From Deltaproteobacteria bacterium (GTDB lineage Bacteria > Desulfobacterota > RBG-13-43-22), in the NCBI GenBank assembly GCA_016208255.1, contig JACQYK010000031.1, positions 1 to 33,997 of the forward strand: 33,997 nt of DNA. Reading direction: 5' to 3'. Positions within the stretch are counted from its first letter, which is position 1. Each line of letters opens with the position of its first letter. The notes under the pieces are model-generated. The model was not told the DNA's origin and did no database searches. It saw only the letters and a program-made list of their open reading frames with translations. Shown here piece by piece: positions 15,732 through 21,609 of the stretch. The position numbers and the translations under genes were made by a program.

Positions 15732-17057
15732 TCAATCGATTATGGACTGGTAGACGAGATCATTAAACGTATTTCGATAAGGATTATTTCCCGGTAATTG
15801 CTGGGTCATGAGTATAAAAAACATATTTTCTTTAGAATCGATTTTCCAGGTGGTGTTCATCCAGCCGCCCCACCAGTAGGCTCCCGGAGTTCCAATCATG
15901 TGGTTTTTGCCCGGGTCCTTCACTAACGCAACACCTAAGCCCCATCCTTCGACCCCCAGAAGATATTTGCAACAGGGAATATCTCCCACATGATCCGTTG
16001 ATAAAAATTCCACAGTTTTGCGACCCAGGATGCGAACGCCATTTAAAATTCCTCCATTAAGCATCATCTGTGCGAATTTCGCATAATCTTCAGTCGTGGT
16101 AATTAATCCTTCGCCGGCCCCAAAATACTTTTCCGGCCCGCCCGTAAACCAAAAAGGATTCAGAGGTTCTTCAATGCCTAATTCAGGTCTGAAATAAGTT
16201 TTCCCTGGTTCTGTTTTTTCCAGCGCTTCGGGCGTCTTGAGATAAAGAGTCGCCACCCGCGGAACCTTTTCCTTGGGAACATAAAAATAAGTATCACCCA
16301 TACCCAGAGGTTTAAAGATGCGCTCGCGACAGAAATCGCCAAAACTCATTCCGGAAAAGATCTCCACCAAACGGGCGACTGTCTGCAGATCGGTACCGTA
16401 ATTCCACTGCTCTCCGGGGTGATTCAACAGGGGGATTTGAGCCCTTCTTTTAAAATATTCCTTCAGATCATAATCGTTAAACCAGAAACCATTGTTCAGA
16501 CCGGCATCTCCAAGCATTTTGGTAAGTGCCGGCCCGGCTAAAAAACCGGAATAGGTGAATCCTGAAGTGAAATTAAAGGCTTGATAAATGAGCATCGGTT
16601 TTTTGGCCGGAACGATCGTATATTTGTTTCGATCTTTGGGGTCATATTCGATCACTTTCAGGTCCTTCATCTCCGGGATATATTTTGATACCGGATCATT
16701 GAGGCTGAAATAACCCTGTTCCCAAAGCATCATCCCGGCAACCGCTGAAATAAGTTTGGTTTGGGAACAAATTCTGAACATCGAATCTTTTTGCATAGGC
16801 TTCTTGTTTTCAATGTCGGCCATGCCGTAGGCCTTAAAGTGGGCAATTTTGCCACGCCGGGATACCAGAGTAACGGCGCCTGCAACCTGTTTTTTATCGA
16901 TGAGGCTTTGAAAGTATTTATCGATGTTCGCCAATCGCGCCGATGAAAGCCCAACCTCTTCGGGTTTTGCGGTGGGAAGGTTTTGGGCTATTGATTGTGA
17001 AACAACTCCAAGGCCTAAGAGAAAAAAAATTAAAAATTTTACAATGTTTTTTTGCAT
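15732..17057 (-). CDS. Exported serine beta-lactamase-like hydrolase (class C/EstB type)
   Basis: A 441-residue penicillin-binding-protein-like serine hydrolase. It has a signal peptide at about 1-25 (MQKNIVKFLIFFLLGLGVVS, ending IAQ). The nucleophile motif S-x-x-K is SQTK at Ser98/Lys101. A candidate second motif is the Tyr of WNYGTDLQTV near residue 218, where class C enzymes have Y-x-N; here it reads Y-G-T. The C-terminal HMIGTPGAYWWGGWM corresponds to the third motif (H/K-x-G). Members include esterases and D-amino-acid peptidases, and most are not true beta-lactamases. GGGGGCGGA precedes the ATG. The gene is monocistronic. Confidence 0.88.
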   Translation of the reverse strand: MQKNIVKFLIFFLLGLGVVSQSIAQNLPTAKPEEVGLSSARLANIDKYFQSLIDKKQVAGAVTLVSRRGKIAHFKAYGMADIENKKPMQKDSMFRICSQTKLISAVAGMMLWEQGYFSLNDPVSKYIPEMKDLKVIEYDPKDRNKYTIVPAKKPMLIYQAFNFTSGFTYSGFLAGPALTKMLGDAGLNNGFWFNDYDLKEYFKRRAQIPLLNHPGEQWNYGTDLQTVARLVEIFSGMSFGDFCRERIFKPLGMGDTYFYVPKEKVPRVATLYLKTPEALEKTEPGKTYFRPELGIEEPLNPFWFTGGPEKYFGAGEGLITTTEDYAKFAQMMLNGGILNGVRILGRKTVEFLSTDHVGDIPCCKYLLGVEGWGLGVALVKDPGKNHMIGTPGAYWWGGWMNTTWKIDSKENMFFILMTQQLPGNNPYRNTFNDLVYQSIID

Positions 17058-17216
17058 AATTTCCGCCCCCTTTCAGTAATTTTGGAAAATTGATATCCTT
17101 TTCTTTAATAGCCATAACCGCCTCTCCTATTCAAACACCTCCCCTCTTAGGTCACTCTGTTGGTGTCATCTCTAACAAGCATTAATCGAATACGCCATAA
17201 CTCTCGTCGAATGAAA

Positions 17217-17256
17217 AAAACCCCAGATCTTTATCCAAGAAATGGGGTCCATTCTA
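17217..17256 (-). terminator. Intrinsic-terminator-like hairpin, minus strand
   Basis: Read on the minus strand, CCCCA...TGGGG is followed by TTTTTTT. The loop is about 20 bases with a small inner TCTT/AAGA pairing. It lies about 330 bp past the transposase stop and would end transcription arriving from that gene before the beta-lactamase-like gene. Confidence 0.45.
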
Positions 17257-17411
17257 CTATCAAAACTCCTTTGTTAGAGGTTGACAGCAAGAAACTTTAT
17301 TTAACATGCTCAGATTTTATTCTTAAGTTAAAAATAGTCAAACAATTTCTGGTCCCTCTTTGGGTATTATCAGTATGTAGTTTCATCTTAAGGTCGGGCC
17401 AGCCGAACCGT

Positions 17412-17558
17412 TCATTTAGTAACGGTATCTACAACTGCCCCAACAAGCCTACCCGCCGGAGTCATAAGAGCAGCGCCTGAACGAGTCGCAGTGAATGTTG
17501 CCGTTATGGTCGTCGAGATGCCCCTCCTGATTCCCGTTATGCTAAAAGTGCAGGACAT
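17412..17558 (-). CDS. Small frame of uncertain status (48 aa)
   Basis: A minus-strand frame opening at ATG 17558 with MSCTFSITGIRRGIST, rich in Thr/Ala/Val and ending GRLVGAVVDTVTK. The frame continues upstream into the left REP-like hairpin, so it may be the tail of a gene cut by that element rather than a real small gene. No ribosome site is evident and I recognise no family. The rest of 17058-17584 holds no other candidate. Confidence 0.2.
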   Translation of the reverse strand: MSCTFSITGIRRGISTTITATFTATRSGAALMTPAGRLVGAVVDTVTK

Positions 17559-17567
17559 ATCGTAGAG

Positions 17568-17591
17568 TAAAATAGGGAGAGCGCCTATTTA
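17568..17591. repeat. REP-like hairpin, left flank of the transposase
   Basis: The 24 bases from 17568 form a palindromic hairpin (AAATAGG ... CCTATTT). They are an inverted copy, with one internal mismatch plus the end base, of 18296-18319 on the other side of the transposase. The transposase stop codon (17585-17587) lies inside it. Confidence 0.8.
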
Positions 17592-18253
17592 TTTCTCTTT
17601 ATTGGTCTTCCATGGGGCAAGGCCTTTAACCGTCGGTTAAATCGCTTCTCCAGCTTTTGGATAAATGATTCAGTGCCACAAGGCCGTCCGGTCATGGTAC
17701 CTTTCCTTATATCTTGTATCAATGCTTCATCTTCTTTGTCCCTGAGATATTTTTTCCAATTACCGATCTCTTCCAACAAATAGAACCTCTTAGTCAAAAC
17801 AGAGGCGGAAGGCTCTCCCATATGTTCTTTTGCGCTGGACCAAGGATATTCTTTCGCCTTCTTGACCATCTTGATTCTGACCGGGTTGTTTTCAACGTAC
17901 TTTACCGCCGCATAAACATGAACCTCATCAAGTATTGTGGAATAAAACCTCCCTTGCCAGAGATGACCACTGGCCTTACGACGTTGGTTTATATATTGGG
18001 AATACCTCATATGCAGCGCATTAAATGTGCGGGCCAGGGTATCTTCTTTTTGAGGAACCCCAATAAAATGTACATGATTGCTCATCAGGCAGTACGCCCA
18101 GATTTCAAACGAATACTTCCTGCTGTATTCCTTCAGCCAGAGGAGATATTGCAGGTAATCATCGTCATTTTCAAATACGGTTTGCCGGTAATTTCCCCTT
18201 TGCGTAATATGGTGGGGATATCCTTTGGCTACTGCACGGGCTATTCGGGGCAT
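17585..18253 (-). CDS. REP-associated tyrosine transposase (Y1_Tnp / RAYT)
   Basis: A 222-residue IS200/IS605-like Y1 HUH transposase of the RAYT subgroup. Visible are the start MPRIARAVAKGYPHHITQRG, the metal-binding HUH pair in SNHVHFIGVP, and the catalytic-tyrosine helix region AAVKYVENNPVRIKMV, followed by EYPWSSAKEH, typical of RAYTs. Length and motifs look intact, so the protein is probably functional. It is bounded by inverted REP-like hairpins on both sides, as expected for a REPtron. RAYTs are thought to move or maintain REP sequences; most are domesticated single-copy genes. Confidence 0.92.
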   Translation of the reverse strand: MPRIARAVAKGYPHHITQRGNYRQTVFENDDDYLQYLLWLKEYSRKYSFEIWAYCLMSNHVHFIGVPQKEDTLARTFNALHMRYSQYINQRRKASGHLWQGRFYSTILDEVHVYAAVKYVENNPVRIKMVKKAKEYPWSSAKEHMGEPSASVLTKRFYLLEEIGNWKKYLRDKEDEALIQDIRKGTMTGRPCGTESFIQKLEKRFNRRLKALPHGRPIKRNK

Positions 18254-18295
18254 AATAGTAAAATATTTACCTTCCTTCCGTCATTTTGTCAATAT

Positions 18296-18319
18296 AAAAT
18301 AGGCGCTGTCCCTATTTTA
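18296..18319. repeat. REP-like hairpin, right flank of the transposase
   Basis: AAAATAGGCGCTGTCCCTAT followed by TTTA: a palindromic unit (AAATAGG / CCTATTT arms) in inverted orientation to 17568-17591. It lies 43 bp upstream of the transposase start. A partial CTATTTTAGGGCAGCG echo follows directly. Confidence 0.8.
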
Positions 18320-18356
18320 GGGCAGCGATCGGCTGCATTGACTTTGTTGGCCGTTT

Positions 18357-18635
18357 TTATTTTCTCGCTTCGACCAGAACCCCATTAATGAATTTGTGGA
18401 TAATGCTGGATACATAAGTCTGATAAGGCAGGCCTTCAATAACCGCTTTTCTTTGAAGCTCAAGAAGGTCTCTTTCAGAAATCCGTATGTTCAGTCTCTT
18501 GTCTTTTCGTAAGGTATTACGGGCATAGGCCATCAACTCTTTCTTTCTTTTTGGCAGATTTGTGACGGGAACCCACTCACCTTTCTCAAAGCTAACGAGA
18601 ATTTCTTTTTCTTCTTTGCTTAATTTAGTTTTCAT
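18357..18635 (-). CDS. Antitoxin of the CopG/BrnA-like family
   Basis: A 92-residue small protein. The C-terminal half (NIRISERDLLELQRKAVIEG, then LPYQTYVSSIIHKFINGVLV) is a ribbon-helix-helix DNA-binding unit as in CopG-type antitoxins (Pfam CopG_antitoxin-like). The N-terminal half (LSKEEKEILVSFEKGEWVPV) is the usual toxin-binding extension. The start ATG overlaps the last codons of the upstream toxin frame by 11 bases, the normal arrangement of a toxin-first operon. Here the toxin lacks its N-terminus, so the antitoxin may be an orphan. Confidence 0.82.
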   Translation of the reverse strand: MKTKLSKEEKEILVSFEKGEWVPVTNLPKRKKELMAYARNTLRKDKRLNIRISERDLLELQRKAVIEGLPYQTYVSSIIHKFINGVLVEARK

Positions 18636-18838
18636 GTTTTTCTCCGAGATATCTTTGTGTCGCCTTCCTGCTTGGAATGATAGTTTTTAGAAATAACTCT
18701 TCATTATTTTCAAGGTAAGGTACAAGATAGGCATAATTTGCAATACCAATGACCATGATTCGCTGTCCGGGGTAGCCCCGCTGGTTGGGATGCAAATAAT
18801 CAGCTAAAATGTCACCCCTTTCGATGAATCGCGGCGAT
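18625..18838 (-). pseudogene. BrnT-like toxin, 5'-truncated
   Basis: On the minus strand the frame ending at TAA 18625 reads RFIERGDILADYLHPNQRGY, then PGQRIMVIGIANYAYLVPYL and FLKTIIPSRKATQRYLGEKH. This matches the C-terminal two-thirds of small BrnT-like RNase toxins, whose ending is typically TIIPSRKAT followed by R/K and a Leu-Gly. The expected start (a MK-x-x-x-W-x-x-x-K-N type beginning) is absent. Upstream codons stay open but give unrelated sequence (YYVTLISKLCRRTS), so the 5' end was replaced, probably by the element at 18868-18917. The frame overlaps the antitoxin gene. Confidence 0.7.
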
Positions 18839-18867
18839 GTCCGGCGGCACAGTTTTGAAATCAGGGT

Positions 18868-18917
18868 GACATAATATCTATTTAAATTTCTTCTGGTTAA
18901 GAAATAAGTAAGATGTC
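18868..18917. repeat. Hairpin at the broken end of the toxin gene
   Basis: ATTTCTT (18886-18892) and AAGAAAT (18899-18905) form a perfect stem around CTGGTT, and an outer GACAT (18868) pairs with ATGTC (18913-18917). The sequence AAGTAAGATGTCCCCCGATT at its right side resembles a mobile-element end. It lies just upstream of the point where toxin homology stops. Confidence 0.4.
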
Positions 18918-19138
18918 CCCCGATTTAAAAAACGCAATATAGGCCACTTCTAAGGATCAGAATTGAAAGTATCTCATGTCAGATTGACTACTTCCCGTGG
19001 CCCGACCCCATCTGCAGGCATCTGCAGGCCCGCCGCGCTGGCACGGGCTGGTGCAGTTTTTAGTTTGTCAGTTTGGCATAAGATCCTTATCCGACTGCGC
19101 TGTCTGCCTGAATCTTTTGTTCAACCTAATGTCCGCAA
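18918..19138. other. Interval without a recognisable gene
   Basis: No gene seen. It contains a CATCTGCAGG direct repeat (two tandem copies near 19009-19030) and GC-rich sequence unlike its AT-rich surroundings. Confidence 0.4.
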
Positions 19139-19669
19139 TTACTGCTTCTGGATGATCTCTTTCAAATCCGAATCAAGCATTTCCCACAGGTGAGGGTGGC
19201 TTTCTACTAAACGGGCGATGTCGCTGAGGTCCTTAAGCTTCTTGCTTTGTCTTCTTTCCTCATCCCGCCAGGCTTTGATTTTTCCATGCAATGTATCATC
19301 CAGAGATGCGACCCGCATAAGAATTCCGTGTATGTCTGCCGGTACGGAGCGATTCGGGAAATCTTTGTAGAAATCTTCCGTGCTCAATTGAATGCTGATC
19401 CTGGACCGACCTCGAAAATTGACGGACCATTGAAAACGTTCCGATTTGAATCCGGCTTCCTCGAGGATTTTCGTTGCATAATCCACTGACTCTGCCGCAA
19501 CAACAAAATCAACGTCTTGAGTGACCATGGTTTCAGCCGCCCAATGATTAACAGCTACACCGCCGATTGCGCACCATGAGATATCTGCCCGCTCGAGGCA
19601 ATCGACCAAACGCATGACATCGTCTGTGCCGCCTGCCGTCTGCCAATCAAAAAATTGTTTTGGTGTCAT
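19139..19669 (-). CDS. Nucleotidyltransferase-fold protein (DUF6036/AbiEii-like)
   Basis: A 176-residue protein with a minimal nucleotidyltransferase fold: CAIGGVAVNHWAAETMVTQD (the GG turn) and the catalytic pair of aspartates in TQDVDFVVAAE (about residues 51-53). A family-typical helical tail ends KKLKDLSDIARLVESHP. Relatives act as toxins or antitoxins (AbiEii/MenA-type) or are uncharacterised. AAGGA precedes the ATG by 7 bases. A short frame that may be a truncated or small partner lies 37 bp upstream on the same strand. Confidence 0.75.
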   Translation of the reverse strand: MTPKQFFDWQTAGGTDDVMRLVDCLERADISWCAIGGVAVNHWAAETMVTQDVDFVVAAESVDYATKILEEAGFKSERFQWSVNFRGRSRISIQLSTEDFYKDFPNRSVPADIHGILMRVASLDDTLHGKIKAWRDEERRQSKKLKDLSDIARLVESHPHLWEMLDSDLKEIIQKQ

Positions 19670-19706
19670 GGGGTCATCCTTGATTATGTTTTTCTGTGCC
19701 GAACAG

Positions 19707-19847
19707 TTATTCTAAATAATCCAGGCCCATAGCGGGGAACCTGATGACTCGTTGGCCCCTGCCATTGAGACCGGTTGCCTGTTCATCCTCAATTTCTTTG
19801 TAACCCATTATAAATGGTAAATATTGTCTTGACAAATTAATTTCCAA
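19707..19847 (-). CDS. Small frame upstream of the nucleotidyltransferase, possibly a C-terminal remnant
   Basis: A minus-strand frame from TTG 19847 (or ATG 19808) ends at TAA 19707 and reads LEINLSRQYLPFIMGYKEIE, then DEQATGLNGRGQRVIRFPAM and GLDYLE. It has a protein-like composition and lies in operon position before the nucleotidyltransferase. No good ribosome site is seen at the TTG, and a stop codon lies 4 codons upstream, so it may be the tail of a truncated gene. I do not recognise the family. Confidence 0.35.
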   Translation of the reverse strand: MEINLSRQYLPFIMGYKEIEDEQATGLNGRGQRVIRFPAMGLDYLE

Positions 19848-19858
19848 GCCTTTAATTT
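19829..19858 (+). promoter_or_regulatory. Sigma70-type promoter candidate for yjbQ
   Basis: TTGACA (19829-19834), an 18-base spacer, then TAATTT (19853-19858), in an AT-rich stretch 76 bp before the YjbQ start codon. Confidence 0.5.
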
Positions 19859-19933
19859 AAATAGATATTCCAAATGCTGCGACGTTTATATAGAGCCTGC
19901 GCACCAGAAAATAAAGATAAGTGAGGATTTAGG

Positions 19934-20350
19934 GTGAAAAGCTATCGTAAAGAATTGTGGTTTCAGGTGCCGACCCGGCGGGCCCTGATCAATATCACCT
20001 CCCAGGTTGAGGCCTGCTTGAAGGAAAGCGGCATCGTTGAGGGGCTGGTGCTGGTCAATGCCATGCACATCACCGCTTCGGTCTTTATTAATGACGATGA
20101 ACCGGGTCTCCATCAGGATTATGAAAAGTGGCTGGAAAAGCTGGCCCCCCGTGAACCGGTCTCCCAATACCGCCATAATGTCGGGGAAGATAATGCCGAC
20201 GCCCATTTGAAGCGGCAGATCATGGGCCGGGAAGTGGTGGTGGCCGTGACCAGAGGGAAGCTGGATTTCGGCCCCTGGGAACAGATCTTTTACGGGGAAT
20301 TTGACGGGCGACGAAAGAAGCGGGTATTAGTAAAAATTATCGGAGAATAA
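19934..20350 (+). CDS. yjbQ: YjbQ/UPF0047 family protein (secondary thiamine-phosphate synthase type)
   Basis: A 138-residue single-domain protein typical of the YjbQ family. It shows [20 protein letters not shown], the conserved [20 protein letters not shown], the Asp/His cluster [20 protein letters not shown], and the ending [13 protein letters not shown] with [11 protein letters not shown]. YjbQ proteins rescue thiamine auxotrophs through weak thiamine-phosphate synthase activity, but their real role is uncertain. The gene is followed after 17 bp by a broken carboxymuconolactone decarboxylase gene. The start at 19934 has GAGGATTTAGGG upstream. Confidence 0.92.
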   Translation: MKSYRKELWFQVPTRRALINITSQVEACLKESGIVEGLVLVNAMHITASVFINDDEPGLHQDYEKWLEKLAPREPVSQYRHNVGEDNADAHLKRQIMGREVVVAVTRGKLDFGPWEQIFYGEFDGRRKKRVLVKIIGE

Positions 20351-20367
20351 TCCAGACGGCTTCTTAA

Positions 20368-20562
20368 AAAGAGCTGGTGGCCGTGGCCTGCGCCCACATC
20401 ACCCGCTGTCCCTACTGCATCGAAGGCCACATCAAAAAGGCTAAACAGGCCGGAGCCACGGACGCAGAAATAGCCGAAGTTGTTTTCGTAGCCGTGGCCA
20501 TGAACGCCGGGGCTTCTTTTGCCCATTCCTGCATTTTCATGGAAGCGTTGACCCAAAAATGA
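20368..20562 (+). pseudogene. Carboxymuconolactone decarboxylase/AhpD-like protein, 5'-truncated
   Basis: The frame reads KELVAVACAHITRCPYCIEG, then HIKKAKQAGATDAEIAEVVF and AVAMNAGASFAHSCIFMEAL. The CxxC redox pair (RCPYC) and downstream His of the CMD/AhpD fold are present. Homology begins abruptly right after a TAA at 20365-20367; about 25-30 N-terminal residues of a normal member are missing. A GTG at 20377 could start a 61-residue remnant, but there is no ribosome site. Full relatives are small alkylhydroperoxidase-like enzymes. Confidence 0.65.
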
Positions 20563-20619
20563 TGTTTGTTGTCAGGGGTTCCTTGAAACCCGCAAGGCCC
20601 GCCGTTAAAAAACTGAAAG

Positions 20620-20766
20620 GAGCTTCTTGCAAAAGTCGCGATAATTTTAATTTCTCATTTAAAAGGCCAGCCCCGCCAGGGCGGGGCTGGCCTCTGTTGA
20701 TTTCAACCTATTGTCAGGCAAGATGCCTGACCTATTTTTGAAAAAATGGACTTTTGCAAGAGGCTC
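20620..20766. mobile_element. MITE-like element with nested hairpins
   Basis: The terminal inverted repeats are GAGCTTCTTGCAAAAGTC (20620-20637) and GACTTTTGCAAGAGGCTC (20749-20766), 17 of 18 positions complementary. Inside are a perfect GC-rich hairpin at 20665-20692 (GGCCAGCCCCGCC, loop AG, GGCGGGGCTGGCC) and a second at 20713-20731 (GTCAGGCA, loop AGA, TGCCTGAC). There is no gene inside and no clear target duplication. The right end abuts the rubrerythrin ribosome site (CAAGGG), so the whole element forms its leader. Confidence 0.7.
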
Positions 20767-20779
20767 AAGGGAAATCTTT

Positions 20780-21397
20780 ATGACCAAAAAATGGAAATGC
20801 ACGGTCTGCGGATATATTCATGAGGGGAAGAACCCGCCCGACGCCTGTCCGGTCTGCGGGGCCTTCAAGTATCAGTTCATCCTCTATGAAGACCTTCCCC
20901 GGGAGCTTGAAAAACGTCTCCGGGAGGCCTTTGCCGGGGAATCCAAGGCCTATATCCGGAATACGGCTTATGCCGGACAGGCTGAGAAGGAGGGCTTTCC
21001 TCAGATCGCCCGGCTGTTCCGGGCGGTGGCCGAGGCCGAGAAGGTCCATGCCGAGGAATACCTCAAGTATCTCGAAGGGGTGGTGGGAAAGACCGAAGAC
21101 AATCTGAAAGCGGCTTTTGAAAGTGAAATTCGGGCCAAGACCGAATTTTATCCGGAGTTCATCAAAGAGGCCCTGGCCCTCAAACGGGAGGATGTGGCCT
21201 GGAGTTTTATCCGCTCCCGGGATGTGGAAGAAAGGCATGCCAAACTGTACAAGGACGCCCTGACCGCCATGCTCTCGGATCAGGACCTGCCCTATCATGT
21301 CTGTCAGATTTGCGGTTATGTTTTTGAGGAAGATCATCTGCCCGACCGCTGCCCGGTCTGCGGGGCGATGAAAGCAAAATTCAGGAGGATAGTATGA
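20780..21397 (+). CDS. Rubrerythrin with rubredoxin domains at both ends
   Basis: 205 residues from ATG 20780 (AAGGG 7-11 bases upstream). An N-terminal rubredoxin-like knuckle (CTVCGYIHEG ... CPVCG, about 7-26), a four-helix ferritin-like di-iron domain, and a C-terminal rubredoxin-like domain (CQICGYVFEE ... CPVCG, about 177-198). Di-iron ligands are recognisable in FAGESKAY, the Glu and His of AEAEKVHAEE, a Glu in AFESEIRAKTEFY, and the E-x-x-H of RDVEERHAKLY. Rubrerythrins reduce hydrogen peroxide in anaerobes; the twin rubredoxin layout is less common than the single C-terminal one. Its stop overlaps the start of a truncated flavoprotein gene. Confidence 0.92.
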   Translation: MTKKWKCTVCGYIHEGKNPPDACPVCGAFKYQFILYEDLPRELEKRLREAFAGESKAYIRNTAYAGQAEKEGFPQIARLFRAVAEAEKVHAEEYLKYLEGVVGKTEDNLKAAFESEIRAKTEFYPEFIKEALALKREDVAWSFIRSRDVEERHAKLYKDALTAMLSDQDLPYHVCQICGYVFEEDHLPDRCPVCGAMKAKFRRIV

Positions 21398-21555
21398 GCC
21401 AATACGATTTTGACATTGGTATCCTTGGCGGCGGATCGGCCGGATTGACCATGGGTTCCGGAGCAGCCCAACTGGGGTTAAGGATACAAGTGATTGAAGG
21501 TTTCACTTTCCTTGACCCTTATACTTTTGTTGCCCGTTACTGGTTACCGGTTTAA
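21394..21555 (+). pseudogene. NAD(P)/FAD-dependent oxidoreductase, N-terminal fragment
   Basis: The ATG overlaps the rubrerythrin stop (ATGA), with AGGAGG upstream. The frame encodes MSQYDFDIGILGGGSAGLTM, then GSGAAQLGLRIQVIE: the dinucleotide-binding G-x-G-G-x-G beta-alpha-beta unit of pyridine-nucleotide disulfide oxidoreductases such as mercuric-reductase-like proteins. Homology ends near 21500. The frame then runs through palindromic sequence to TAA at 21553, leaving 53 residues of an expected roughly 450-500. Position suggests it once supplied electrons with the rubrerythrin. Confidence 0.75.
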
Positions 21556-21597
21556 AAAGAGCATCCCAGCAACGAGTAACGAGTAACGAGCAAACAT
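21526..21597. repeat. Palindromic repeat with AACGAGT tandem copies
   Basis: Three tandem AACGAGT/C units (21571-21591) pair imperfectly with the TTGCCCGTTACTGGTTACC stretch at about 21526-21546, making a long stem-loop. It occupies the place where the flavoprotein homology stops and resembles a small interspersed palindromic element. Confidence 0.45.
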
Positions 21598-21609
21598 ATA
21601 TTCATTTAT

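Noticed and set aside
17160..17480. 106-codon plus-strand frame
   Set aside because: No ribosome site, no recognisable domain, and it crosses a terminator-like hairpin and an unrelated GC-rich patch.
17714..18388. 224-codon plus-strand frame across the transposase
   Set aside because: It is the antisense of an intact RAYT gene, running through its REP hairpin.
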